From Prevotellaceae bacterium HUN156 (GTDB taxonomy: Bacteria; Bacteroidota; Bacteroidia; Bacteroidales; Bacteroidaceae): 64,000 bases of DNA. The DNA is taken from positions 1-64,000 of the forward strand of contig FPIT01000012.1 in NCBI GenBank assembly GCA_900119285.1. The letters are read 5' to 3'. Below, piece after piece: positions 7,106 through 15,665 of the stretch (position 1 is its first letter; every line of letters begins with the position of its first letter). The position numbers were made by a program, and so were the translations under genes. Under the pieces are notes generated by a model. That model was not told where the DNA came from and searched no databases. It worked only from the letters and a program-made list of their open reading frames with translations.

Positions 7106-8218
7106 ATGATTAAATTTAGTTTTCAGGTTAGTTTCTCATGGGGAAACCGATGGTTTCCACGTAGGAAACCATCGGTTTCCTGCAAAGAAAACAATAAGAA
7201 GATAGCGGAATGCGCAGAACTGGCAATGGAAGAGTTGAGCAGGCGAAGAGCAAAAAGCACCATTGATAATTATCAAACGGCACTGCGCTCGCTACTGGCA
7301 TACACAAGAAAGGATATCCGCGTAGAAGATATAAATACGGCTCTGATGGAGGGCTATCAGCGATGGCTGCAGATGAGAGGTGTGAGCAGGAATACAAGTT
7401 CCTGCTATATGCGCTCACTGAGAGCATTGCTACACCACATCAATCCCAAGGCTGACTATAAAGAGACATTCAGAAGTGTGTTTACAGGAAATGAGAAAAC
7501 AGAAAAGAGGGCAATAAGGGAGGAGGAGATAATGAGCCTCCTCCCAACCTCCCACCTTTGGGGAGGAGAAAGCCTACCCCAACATGCCTATACCAACAAA
7601 CCTACCCCTAACCCCTCCCAAAAGGAGGGGGACAAAAAAGATAGTAAAAGAGGAGAGATAGGCGAAAATAGTAAAAAGGCGGCAGTAGAGAGGGCTAGGG
7701 ATTACTTCTTGTTTTCCTATTGTGCGATGGGGATGCCATTTATAGACCTTGCTTTCCTAAGAAAGGCGCAGGTGAAGAATGGATATATAGAATACAGGAG
7801 GCATAAGACGGGGCAGCGGATAAAGGTGAAGATTGAACCGCTGATGCAACAAATAATAAATAGGTACGCGCGCGAAAACAGTTATTACCTCTTCCCTATC
7901 CTAAGCTGTAGTGATGAAAGACTGGCGATGAGGGAATATGAGCGCAAGCGCAGCAAATACAACAGGCTATTGGGGCAGTTAGCAAAAAAGACTATGCTGC
8001 CCCATCTGACGTCGTATGTAGCACGACACTCGTGGGCAAGCATAGCCTATAGTAATAATGTAGCGCTACCCATCATATCTAAAGCGATGGGACACTCCTC
8101 TACGCAAACGACATTGGTCTATATCAGTGAGATCAATGACCATAAGATAGAGGAGGCGAACAAGAGGATGATAAGTCCCCTATTAGATAGGCAGCGTCAG
8201 AATGAAGCGACAGCCTGA
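7106..8218 (+). CDS. Tyrosine site-specific recombinase, DNA invertase type (370 aa)
   Basis: N-terminal SAM-like DNA-binding domain (about 35-135) and C-terminal catalytic domain (about 190-350). Visible catalytic elements: KTGQ (Lys about 234), YVARHSWAS (Arg 307, His 308), MGHSS (His about 330) and LVYI (nucleophile Tyr about 339). The position before GMPF, Arg (RGM) in many relatives, is Met208. ATG 7106 was chosen because the upstream part of the frame lies before the likely transcription start at the 7059 promoter. The protein resembles the Tsr recombinases that invert surface-structure promoters in Bacteroides. It lies 166 bp from the inverted repeats, which makes them its likely substrate. 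Residues about 144-187 are an insertion made of intergenic-repeat DNA. The 3' end overlaps the convergent gene by 36 nt. Confidence 0.85.
   Translation: MIKFSFQVSFSWGNRWFPRRKPSVSCKENNKKIAECAELAMEELSRRRAKSTIDNYQTALRSLLAYTRKDIRVEDINTALMEGYQRWLQMRGVSRNTSSCYMRSLRALLHHINPKADYKETFRSVFTGNEKTEKRAIREEEIMSLLPTSHLWGGESLPQHAYTNKPTPNPSQKEGDKKDSKRGEIGENSKKAAVERARDYFLFSYCAMGMPFIDLAFLRKAQVKNGYIEYRRHKTGQRIKVKIEPLMQQIINRYARENSYYLFPILSCSDERLAMREYERKRSKYNRLLGQLAKKTMLPHLTSYVARHSWASIAYSNNVALPIISKAMGHSSTQTTLVYISEINDHKIEEANKRMISPLLDRQRQNEATA
7142..7180. repeat. Perfect 17-bp inverted repeat in start of recombinase gene
   Basis: GGAAACCGATGGTTTCC at 7142-7158, a 5-bp loop (ACGTA), then its exact reverse complement at 7164-7180. 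Each arm is itself a GGAAACC/GGTTTCC dyad with a 3-bp centre. It begins 36 nt after the start codon and would fold into a very stable hairpin in the mRNA. The coded residues (GNRWFPRRKPSVS) do not look like a conserved domain. Confidence 0.8.
7535..7632. repeat. C-rich palindromic intergenic-type repeat inside recombinase gene
   Basis: A run rich in CCTCCC / GGGGAGG with imperfect inverted symmetry (CCTCCCA near 7549 and 7613; GGGGAGG near 7560; GGAGGGGG near 7624). It codes for the Pro/Ser-rich stretch containing TPNPSQKEG, a peptide typical of translated Bacteroidetes intergenic repeats. The reading frame is kept across it. Confidence 0.65.
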
Positions 8219-9106
8219 ACCTGCAAAGGTGGCATCGAGCTCGACATCACCATCAAGGCGACGGGCAATGCTGCGGGCAACAGTAAGTCCTGTGCCGCGA
8301 CCATCGAAGAACTGATTGAGCTTGACATATGGTTCAAAGACGTGCTCACGCTCTGATTCGTCAATACCACTACCGGTATCCTCAACAGTATAGATGGCAA
8401 GCATCTTGTCCATATCGACTGTAACCTTCAGCGTTACGCCACCATCAGAAGTGAACTTCAAGGCATTGTCGAGGAGATGAGTCAGCGCACGTACTGCTTT
8501 GACCAAGTTGGTGGAAAGCATAGTAGCTGCTGCATCAGGAGCAACCTGCTTGTCGAACTTAAGATAGTTAACCTTGTCAACACCAGAAGCAGCGATAGCC
8601 TCATCAGCTACTTGAGAAACCAAGATATTATCTGTACGCTTGATGGGCTGCTGACCATCGAGGTCATCAACATCGCTAATCTTACCAATCAGCGCAGTGA
8701 GTTTGGTATCACCAGAGGTCTTAGCAATCTCGCGCATGCCAACAAGTGCCTGACCAATCACCTCACGGGCATTCTTAGCGAAAGCCTCATAGCGGGTGCA
8801 TTGTTCCTGCAAGTCAGCGCAACGCTTCTCCAGCGCTTCATTAGTCTGGCGAGCCTGCTGCTGCTCTTCTTCCATCTTGTCGAAAGCCAAAAGCGCCTGC
8901 TCGTAGCCCTCTCCTACACTATCGAAGTTTTTCTCCAAGGCACGATAGTCATCCAGCAACTTCTGCTGATCGTCAACACGCTGCTGATAGTCTGTCAGCA
9001 ACTGCTGCTGCTCGTCAGCCTGACGATGACTGGCCTTTACCTGGAAATAGAGGGCTATAGCCAAACCAAGGGCCAAAGCCACTACAATCAATAAAGCTAT
9101 CCACAT
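8183..9106 (-). CDS. Membrane-anchored histidine-kinase-like ATPase (307 aa)
   Basis: One N-terminal membrane segment (about 2-22), a long Gln/Glu-rich coiled coil (about 28-115), and a C-terminal GHKL ATPase domain with N box (LLDNALKFT), G1 (VEDTGSGID), F box (FEPYVKL) and G2 (GRGTGLTVAR). No phospho-accepting His is visible in the helix region before the ATPase domain (AREVIGQALVGMREIA), so it may not be a normal histidine kinase. It is the last gene of a partner-switching operon (phosphatase, RsbW-like ATPase, STAS protein), starting 6 nt after the STAS gene, and could act as its sensor or as a second switch kinase. Convergent with the recombinase, overlapping its end by 36 nt. Confidence 0.75.
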   Translation of the reverse strand: MWIALLIVVALALGLAIALYFQVKASHRQADEQQQLLTDYQQRVDDQQKLLDDYRALEKNFDSVGEGYEQALLAFDKMEEEQQQARQTNEALEKRCADLQEQCTRYEAFAKNAREVIGQALVGMREIAKTSGDTKLTALIGKISDVDDLDGQQPIKRTDNILVSQVADEAIAASGVDKVNYLKFDKQVAPDAAATMLSTNLVKAVRALTHLLDNALKFTSDGGVTLKVTVDMDKMLAIYTVEDTGSGIDESEREHVFEPYVKLNQFFDGRGTGLTVARSIARRLDGDVELDATFAGSGCRFILTLPI

Positions 9107-9112
9107 ATACTA

Positions 9113-9424
9113 TTATTCTTCTTTCTTTTCAACCTTCATAAACTTGGTGAAGCCTGTCATTGCCAACACCTTATAGATTTCAGGATTAACATTGGTCATC
9201 TTGAACTGACCCTTCTGCTGCATCACAGTACGCATAGTTTTCTGAATGATACGGAGACCAGAAGAAGCCATGTAGGTTAAATCGGAACAGTCCATTTCAA
9301 GGTCAACACCACCGTCAACGAGTGCGGGCTGGATGTCCTGTTCAAACTGTGGGGCATTCATAGTATCGATACGCTCTCCGGTCTTAATGATGGTCTTACC
9401 ACCTTCTTTGATAATCTGTGTCAT
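9113..9424 (-). CDS. STAS-domain anti-sigma factor antagonist (103 aa)
   Basis: A single STAS domain filling the whole protein. The conserved phosphorylation loop is DLTYMASSGLRII, with Ser54/Ser55 as the likely sites modified by the RsbW-like kinase encoded just upstream. In the known SpoIIAA/RsbV scheme, the unphosphorylated form binds the kinase or anti-sigma factor and frees its partner; a SpoIIE-type phosphatase reactivates it. All those parts are in this operon. No sigma factor gene is next to them, so the output target is unknown. Confidence 0.85.
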   Translation of the reverse strand: MTQIIKEGGKTIIKTGERIDTMNAPQFEQDIQPALVDGGVDLEMDCSDLTYMASSGLRIIQKTMRTVMQQKGQFKMTNVNPEIYKVLAMTGFTKFMKVEKKEE

Positions 9425-9594
9425 AGTTGTAATATTTTGATGTTTGAAATTATACTTTTTTAATTGGGAGTTAACGGGAGTTAGAGGGAGTTAGCGGACA
9501 TTACTATAGCTGAGATTATTTGTCCTTTAACTCCACGAGCCATAGGCTCGTTAACTTCTGCAGTCATAGACTGCTAACTTCCTTTTAACTATTT
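9425..9594. other. Spacer with short direct repeats between switch genes
   Basis: 170 bp between the RsbW-like and STAS genes. It contains three near-direct copies of GGGAGTTA (9466-9500) and two short hairpin-like runs, GAGCCATAGGCTC near 9538 and GCAGTCATAGACTGC near 9561. No ORF or promoter was recognised; such tandem runs are typical intergenic repeats of Prevotella. Confidence 0.5.
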
Positions 9595-10008
9595 TCATTG
9601 TTTTATTTCTTTTTTCATAGTTAATAGGTTTCTACCTTCAAGACGCTGATAGGTTACCTTATTCATAATGTTCTTAACGATATAGATGCCCATGCCACCA
9701 AGATCACGATCAATGGGATTGATATTGGGATTGGCATCTTCCTTCTGGGTAGGATCAAACTCCTTTCCCTGATCACTGAGCACGAAGGTCAGCTCCTTTC
9801 CGTCGCTTTCGGCTACCAATTCAATCTCGGCAGTCTTACCTTCGGGATAAGCATAGAAGATAACGTTGGACACCATCTCCTCCATCACCAGATTGAGGTT
9901 CATCTGGAGTTCCATGTCAAGTCCAAGCTCTTCGCCTATTTCCTCGACGAACCGGTTCACACGTTCCAGTTCTCCGACTTGGTTTTTTAGTTTTATTTCT
10001 TTCCTCAT
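9595..10008 (-). CDS. RsbW-like ATP-binding serine kinase / anti-sigma factor (137 aa)
   Basis: A stand-alone GHKL ATPase of the HATPase_c_2 (RsbW/SpoIIAB) type: N box LNLVMEEMVSNVIFYAYP, G1 VLSDQGKEFDPT and G2 DLGGMGIYIVKNIMN. Proteins of this size phosphorylate a STAS partner and often hold a sigma factor. The STAS gene follows downstream, and the SpoIIE-type phosphatase gene ends 26 nt upstream. Length is normal for the family. Confidence 0.85.
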   Translation of the reverse strand: MRKEIKLKNQVGELERVNRFVEEIGEELGLDMELQMNLNLVMEEMVSNVIFYAYPEGKTAEIELVAESDGKELTFVLSDQGKEFDPTQKEDANPNINPIDRDLGGMGIYIVKNIMNKVTYQRLEGRNLLTMKKEIKQ

Positions 10009-10034
10009 GTATTGTTATAGGTTATGTATTCTGG

Positions 10035-12116
10035 TTATTGATTCGTTTTCTTTCTTACTTTCACGCACAACATAGTCAGGTCATCGTTTGGTTCTGCACC
10101 GTCACGATGTTGTTCAACGGCCACACGTAACGCCTCTATCATTTCTTGTGAGCTGTCAAAGGATATCGTTTCCAAGACTTGTATCAGGCGCTCATCAGAG
10201 AATTGCTCCTGCTGACGGTTTTCCGCTTCATTAAGTCCATCGGTATAAACAAAGAACTGGCGGTTGGAAATGTCTTGTATCTCTTCACCGACATACTGTA
10301 GTTCAGGCCACAAGCCGATAGGAGCATTGGGTTCCATCTCTATAAACTCTGCAGTACCTTTGTCTATCAGTACTGGTGGATTATGACCTGCATTACAGAA
10401 GTCAAGATGACCAGTCTGCAAGTCAACAAGTCCTACGAACATGGTAACAAACATACCCGTTTCATTGTCCTCACCGGAAAGAGCATCGTTCATGTATGTA
10501 CAGATATCAGCAGGCATCAACTGCTGTTTAGCCAATGTCAGGAAGAGACGTGTGGCCTGTGCCATAAACAAAGAGGCTGGCACACCCTTACCACTAACAT
10601 CACCCAAAGCGAAATACAGTTTCTCGCCATCTCCAGCATTATTCGGAACAAGCAGATAACCATAGAGGTCACCACCAACTTCCTTGGCAGGAGTCATAGA
10701 AGCATAGAGATCTACATCGTCGCGCTCTGGGAATGAATGTGGCACCATGCCCATCTGGATATTTCGGGCAATACGCAGGTCACTCTCAATACGCTCTTTT
10801 GCCGTAGTGGTTTCCTCCAACTGATCGTAAGCCACCAACAGTTCATCGTGGGCTTTCTTCAAGCGACGAGCAGCAATCATTCGGTAAATAAGGAAGATGA
10901 CCAGTGCTGCAACGATAAGTCCGATGATGATTAACGTATTGCGGAATTGAGCACGCGCCTGTTCCATCTTGATTTCATCCACTTGGAACAGGGTGTTCAT
11001 TTCATTCAACTGGTTGCGTGTCTCCACACCACTGACTGAGTCTTTCACTTGTATCAGTTTCTTGAAAACACCAACCGCATCCTGATAACGGCCTAAGCCT
11101 TCTAAGATTTCGCCTCGCTGACTTAATACAGGTACAAGCATACCCATATCAGAGTTATCTGTCAAATCCCAACGACGATTATTCAGTTCTAGAGCTGCCT
11201 GATATTCTTTACGCTGCAGATGGAGCTTCGCCTTATAGTAAAGCCACGACTGACCGACATAATCTTCCTCGGAAGGGATGCGACGCTTTACCTCATTAAG
11301 CATGCGCTCAGCCTTGTCGAGATGATTTAATCCAAGAGCAGCCTGTGCACAGGCGATATAATAATAAGACTCTAAGACATTGCGAACATAGTCATTTACT
11401 TTATTCCTTGTAAAATAGCTATCAAGACACTCTCTCCACTCGATGGTTAGCAATGCCAGTTTCTGATACTGCTTCATCTCATCCAGCTCATCGCCATAAT
11501 AAGAAAAGAGGTCGGCTACGGTAGAGGGTAAGGGATCTATTTTACGAAGTATATCAAGCCCCTTACGATAGGATGTCAGGCTTTCCTCACGATTGTGCAT
11601 ATTAGAATAGACATTACCCATCATATAGTAGGCAAGACCCATTCCATACTTAAAATTGCGCGACTTAGCATCGTCGAACATGGTCTGCACTTCACGAAGT
11701 GCTATATTATACTTTCCACTAAACACATAGGTATTAGAGAGCAACATCCATACATCATAATACCTATCCCACAGTCTCATGCCATTCAGTGTCTCCATTG
11801 TCCGTTTAGAATAATGAAAGACAGAGTCTGTCATATCATAATTATAGAAGAACATGACACGCTCCAGAAGAGCTTTTCCCAACTGAACGTTCTTATGTTG
11901 AATTTCCAGTTCGGCAATATAATTGTTCAGACTTTGAAGTGTCTGCTGTGGATCGCCACCATTCTGACTAATCTTATAGAGCTTTTCGAGAGCTTGTATG
12001 CGCGCTTCACCATGCAGCGAGGGAAGTCGCTGACGCAGTGAATCTGCAAGGTTGGCATGAGCAACAGCCAAGAAGCACAACCAACTAAAAGCAATCAAAA
12101 AAACTCTTTTTATCAT
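10035..12116 (-). CDS. TPR and SpoIIE/PP2C-type phosphatase, RsbU-like (693 aa)
   Basis: A signal peptide (1-21) leads into an exported region of about 370 residues with TPR-like helical repeats (YYMMGNVYSNMHNREESLTSYRKG is one). Then come a single membrane helix (about 393-413), a coiled coil, and a cytoplasmic PP2C-like SpoIIE domain (about 450-690). Motifs: AKEVGGDLYG, LGDVSGKGVPASLF, AGHNPPVLI, YTDGLNEAEN and PNDDLTML, which supply the metal-binding Asp residues. The design suggests that a periplasmic signal controls dephosphorylation of the STAS protein encoded downstream. It starts 7 nt after dapA and probably shares its transcript. Confidence 0.85.
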   Translation of the reverse strand: MIKRVFLIAFSWLCFLAVAHANLADSLRQRLPSLHGEARIQALEKLYKISQNGGDPQQTLQSLNNYIAELEIQHKNVQLGKALLERVMFFYNYDMTDSVFHYSKRTMETLNGMRLWDRYYDVWMLLSNTYVFSGKYNIALREVQTMFDDAKSRNFKYGMGLAYYMMGNVYSNMHNREESLTSYRKGLDILRKIDPLPSTVADLFSYYGDELDEMKQYQKLALLTIEWRECLDSYFTRNKVNDYVRNVLESYYYIACAQAALGLNHLDKAERMLNEVKRRIPSEEDYVGQSWLYYKAKLHLQRKEYQAALELNNRRWDLTDNSDMGMLVPVLSQRGEILEGLGRYQDAVGVFKKLIQVKDSVSGVETRNQLNEMNTLFQVDEIKMEQARAQFRNTLIIIGLIVAALVIFLIYRMIAARRLKKAHDELLVAYDQLEETTTAKERIESDLRIARNIQMGMVPHSFPERDDVDLYASMTPAKEVGGDLYGYLLVPNNAGDGEKLYFALGDVSGKGVPASLFMAQATRLFLTLAKQQLMPADICTYMNDALSGEDNETGMFVTMFVGLVDLQTGHLDFCNAGHNPPVLIDKGTAEFIEMEPNAPIGLWPELQYVGEEIQDISNRQFFVYTDGLNEAENRQQEQFSDERLIQVLETISFDSSQEMIEALRVAVEQHRDGAEPNDDLTMLCVKVRKKTNQ

Positions 12117-12123
12117 TTATTGT

Positions 12124-13011
12124 TTAGATCTTCAGTTCTTTCATTATCTCACTCATGCGCTGCAGAGTAGAGATACGTGTAGGCACCAGAGGCAGGCGCA
12201 ACACATTTTCGATATATCCCATCTCGTGGAGCATAGCCTTGACACCAGCAGGGTTGCCATCGACAAAAAGCAACGAGAAGAGATCGGTAAAGCGGTGATG
12301 TATCTTACGGGCGCCATCGTATTCGCCTAACATCTGCAGACGAATCATCTTAGAGAACTCGCGAGGCAAAGCATTACCAATCACACTAATCACACCTACT
12401 GCACCACAAGAAATCATGGGGAAGGTCAGGGCATCATCACCAGAGATAACATCAAAGGAACGAGGCTTGTTCTTGATAATCTCGTCAACCTGTTCCAGAT
12501 TGCCTGAAGCCTCTTTGATGGCTACGATATTAGGACAGTCATGAGCCAGGCGCACCGTTGTCTCTGCTTTCAGATTCACACCTGTTCGACCAGGTACATT
12601 ATACAGCACAACTGGAAGTTTGGTAGCCGCTGCGATAGCCTTGAAATGCTGATAGAGTCCCTCCTGCGAAGGTTTATTGTAATAAGGGCAAACACTCAGC
12701 ACACCATCAATGCCGCGGAAGTCGCCATTCTTCAATTCTTCTACGACAGCAGCAGTATTATTGCCACCACATCCCATCAAGATAGGTACACGTCCACCCA
12801 CCAAGTCAACGATAAGATCCTTAATCTTCTGTTTCTCCTCAGCAGTCAGCGTGGGAGTTTCTCCCGTTGTTGCCAAGATACAGAAGAAGTCGGCTCCGTT
12901 ATTTAACTGGTACTCTACTAGACGTATCAGCGCTTTATAATCCACCGAGCCGTCTTCTTGGAAGGGTGTAATCAACGCAATGCCTAATCCCTTGAAGATA
13001 TTATGTGCCAT
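12124..13011 (-). CDS. dapA: 4-hydroxy-tetrahydrodipicolinate synthase
   Basis: Condenses pyruvate with aspartate semialdehyde in the lysine/diaminopimelate pathway. 295 residues, normal for DapA. The Schiff-base Lys is in AIKEASGN (Lys166); the catalytic Tyr is in VVLYNVPGRTG (Tyr137); the N-terminal TTGETPTL loop carries the usual Thr pair. A -7 element (13042-13049, minus) lies 30 nt upstream. The partner-switching genes follow at 7 nt spacing, an unusual coupling of a biosynthetic gene with a signalling module. Confidence 0.95.
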   Translation of the reverse strand: MAHNIFKGLGIALITPFQEDGSVDYKALIRLVEYQLNNGADFFCILATTGETPTLTAEEKQKIKDLIVDLVGGRVPILMGCGGNNTAAVVEELKNGDFRGIDGVLSVCPYYNKPSQEGLYQHFKAIAAATKLPVVLYNVPGRTGVNLKAETTVRLAHDCPNIVAIKEASGNLEQVDEIIKNKPRSFDVISGDDALTFPMISCGAVGVISVIGNALPREFSKMIRLQMLGEYDGARKIHHRFTDLFSLLFVDGNPAGVKAMLHEMGYIENVLRLPLVPTRISTLQRMSEIMKELKI

Positions 13012-13041
13012 AAATTATGATAGTTCTTGTATTTGTCTGTG

Positions 13042-13049
13042 CAAAATTA
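13042..13049 (-). promoter_or_regulatory. dapA promoter (-7 element)
   Basis: TAATTTTG on the minus strand, about 30 nt before the dapA ATG at 13011. The -33 region is weak. Confidence 0.5.
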
Positions 13050-13094
13050 CAAATTTTTATTGTAATTTCTCCATATTATACAAGAAATTTTATT

Positions 13095-15131
13095 TCAAAC
13101 CTTTCTGAGTACTACTGCCGAGCGAGCAGGGAGATAGAGTTTCAACCATTCTTTATGGTCTTCCACATACATCGCATCGTAATTGGTGAAGTGCATGACA
13201 GAGTCATCAGCAAAGCCATTACCACCAAATTCCTTGGCATCCGTATTAAGCACTACCTCATAAGAACCTGTAGGAACAAGGAAGCCATAATCAGTATAGC
13301 TGCGCGTTGGTGAGAAGTTGAAGACGAAGACAAGGTTGCCACGCATATAGCACAGCACCTGATCACCGTCGTTATGCCAAATCTCCGTTACAGGTGTATT
13401 CTGGAAGTTCTTCTGACTCTTGATTACCTCTAACATCTTACGGTCGAAGTCACCCAGCCAGTGATAGCAGAGGTCTTGATTATCCACAAGGTTCCACTGA
13501 CGACGTGCATACTTATGCGACCAGCCATTGCCTTCACGAGGGAAGTCAATCCATTCAGGATGTCCGAACTCATTGCCCATGAAGTTCAGATAGCCACCAT
13601 TGATAGCACCTGCTGTAACCAACCGAATCATCTTGTGCAGGGCGATACCACGCTGGGCAATATCATTGACATCTTTCTTGGCAAAATGCCAATACATATC
13701 GGCATCAATCAAGCGGAAGATGATGGTCTTATCGCCCACCAATGCCTGGTCATGACTCTCGCAATAAGAGATGGTTTTCTCGTCAGGACGACGGTTCTTC
13801 ACTTCCCAGAAGATGCTGCATACATTAATATCCTCATCGCGCACTTCCTTGATGGTCTTAATCCAGTAATCGGGAATATTCATCGCCATACGGTAGTCGA
13901 AGCCATAACCGCCATCTTCAAACTTAGCAGCCAAGCCTGGCATACCAGATACTTCTTCAGCAATCGTGATGGCATTCTTGTTGACTTCATGAATCAAACA
14001 GTTGGCGAGCGTGAGATAACAGATGGCATTGTCATCCTCGTGACCATTGAAGTAATCGCCATAACCTCCAAAAGCTTCACCAAGACCATGTGAGTAGTAG
14101 AGCATAGAGGTGACACCATCGAAACGGAAACCGTCGAAGTGGTATTCTTCCAACCAGTACTTACAGTTAGACAACAGGAAGTGGAGCACCTCATCCTTAC
14201 CATAGTCGAAGCAGAGAGAGTCCCATGCGGGATGCTCATGGCGGTCACCAGGATAGAAAAACTGGTTGGGGTCACCAGCAAGATTACCCAAACCTTCTAC
14301 CTCGTTCTTGACAGCATGAGAGTGGACAATATCCATGATGACAGCAATACCCATCTTATGGGCTGTATCTATCAACTCTTTCAAATCCTCTGGAGTACCA
14401 AAGCGACTGCTTGGGGCAAAGAATGAGCTAACGTGATAACCGAAACTTCCATAATATGGATGCTCCTGAATGGCCATTACCTGAATAGCGTTGTAACCAT
14501 CCTTCTTTACTCGCGGCAACACATTCTCCGTGAATTCCTTATAGGTTCCCACCTTCTCGGCATCCTGTCCCATGCCCACATGGCACTCATAAATCAACAG
14601 GGGAGACTTGTCGGGCTTGAAAGTCTTCTTTTTGAAAACATAAGGATGCTCAGGATTCCATACCTGTGCAGAGAAGATTTTGGTCTGTTCGTCTTGTACT
14701 ACACGACGACACCATGCAGGAATACGTTCACCTTCTCCCCCATTCCACTTGACCTTCATCTTATACAGGTCGCCATGTTTGAGGGCTTTCTCTGAGAGCT
14801 TTAGTTCCCAGTTACCTGTACCTGCAATGCGTTTACATTTATATTTCTCTGACTCCTGCCAGTTATTGAAGTCGCCAATCAGGTATATCTCTGTAGCGTT
14901 AGGAGCCCACTCACGGAACACCCACCCCTTTGCCAGTTTATGCAGACCGAAATAAAGATGACCACTGGCAAAGTCGCTCAGCGTCTTCTTACCATTACGT
15001 GTCAGTTGGTTTATCTTCCATACTGCATGGTCATGGCGTCCACGAATAGCATCCTCAAAGGGTTCCAGCCATGAGTCGTTACGGACAAGTCCGATATGAT
15101 TATTAGTTTGAGTTTTCTTTGTCGTTGCCAT
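13095..15131 (-). CDS. glgB: 1,4-alpha-glucan branching enzyme
   Basis: Forms alpha-1,6 branches in glycogen. An N-terminal CBM48 domain (about 40-150, with WVFREWAPNATEIYLIGDFNNW) is followed by a GH13 barrel: HSHAVKN, FDGFRFDGVTSM (Asp nucleophile), IAEEVSGMPGL (acid/base Glu) and ESHDQALVG, then a C-terminal all-beta domain. At 678 residues it is of the eukaryote-like GlgB group common in Bacteroidetes. It lies 29 nt downstream of a YhcH-family gene and is probably co-transcribed with it. Confidence 0.93.
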   Translation of the reverse strand: MATTKKTQTNNHIGLVRNDSWLEPFEDAIRGRHDHAVWKINQLTRNGKKTLSDFASGHLYFGLHKLAKGWVFREWAPNATEIYLIGDFNNWQESEKYKCKRIAGTGNWELKLSEKALKHGDLYKMKVKWNGGEGERIPAWCRRVVQDEQTKIFSAQVWNPEHPYVFKKKTFKPDKSPLLIYECHVGMGQDAEKVGTYKEFTENVLPRVKKDGYNAIQVMAIQEHPYYGSFGYHVSSFFAPSSRFGTPEDLKELIDTAHKMGIAVIMDIVHSHAVKNEVEGLGNLAGDPNQFFYPGDRHEHPAWDSLCFDYGKDEVLHFLLSNCKYWLEEYHFDGFRFDGVTSMLYYSHGLGEAFGGYGDYFNGHEDDNAICYLTLANCLIHEVNKNAITIAEEVSGMPGLAAKFEDGGYGFDYRMAMNIPDYWIKTIKEVRDEDINVCSIFWEVKNRRPDEKTISYCESHDQALVGDKTIIFRLIDADMYWHFAKKDVNDIAQRGIALHKMIRLVTAGAINGGYLNFMGNEFGHPEWIDFPREGNGWSHKYARRQWNLVDNQDLCYHWLGDFDRKMLEVIKSQKNFQNTPVTEIWHNDGDQVLCYMRGNLVFVFNFSPTRSYTDYGFLVPTGSYEVVLNTDAKEFGGNGFADDSVMHFTNYDAMYVEDHKEWLKLYLPARSAVVLRKV

Positions 15132-15160
15132 AGTTCTTATGTTTTTAGTTGTAATGGATT

Positions 15161-15607
15161 TTATGCTTTAATCTTGAAGATAACCTTTCTTATTTCCGGA
15201 TTTCCAGAGATACAAGGTGCATGACCATCATGAGGGAAGAAGATAATCATCATGCCGGGCTGACAAGTTACATAACTGTCTGCCACCATATCCGGAGCAA
15301 ACGAGATATCCTTTTCTTCGTCATAAGCCGTATCAGGCAGCAAAGAACGATGGGTATAGCCATAAGTTTCTGCTGTTGATAGCGGAAGCTGGATATCAAT
15401 CATCTTATTATGTGTTTCAAGAACAGCCTCATCTGGAGTCTTACCCTTGGTAGTGGTGATGGTGACAAAAAGGTCATTGCCCTCTATTTCATACTTACCA
15501 TCAGCCATTGCATTCAGGTCGTGAGACTTCAAGAATTCCACTACTTTAGGGAATAGTGGGTTAAGAGTGGCATACTTCTCCAGATTTTCAATTGTATCAA
15601 TAATCAT
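15161..15607 (-). CDS. YhcH/YjgK/YiaL family protein (148 aa)
   Basis: Single beta-domain protein of the YhcH/YjgK/YiaL (DUF386) family, whose members are linked to sugar handling (for example sialic acid anomer conversion in some bacteria). Typical segments are HNKMIDIQLPLSTAETYG and MMIIFFPHDGHAP, carrying His residues that bind a metal in solved relatives. Length is normal. It lies between the MORN protein and glgB, all on the minus strand. The real substrate is not evident. Confidence 0.85.
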   Translation of the reverse strand: MIIDTIENLEKYATLNPLFPKVVEFLKSHDLNAMADGKYEIEGNDLFVTITTTKGKTPDEAVLETHNKMIDIQLPLSTAETYGYTHRSLLPDTAYDEEKDISFAPDMVADSYVTCQPGMMIIFFPHDGHAPCISGNPEIRKVIFKIKA

Positions 15608-15665
15608 ACTTATGATGTTTGAAGTGTTGAGCTCGACGGAGAACGTCGAACCACAGGTTTATACT

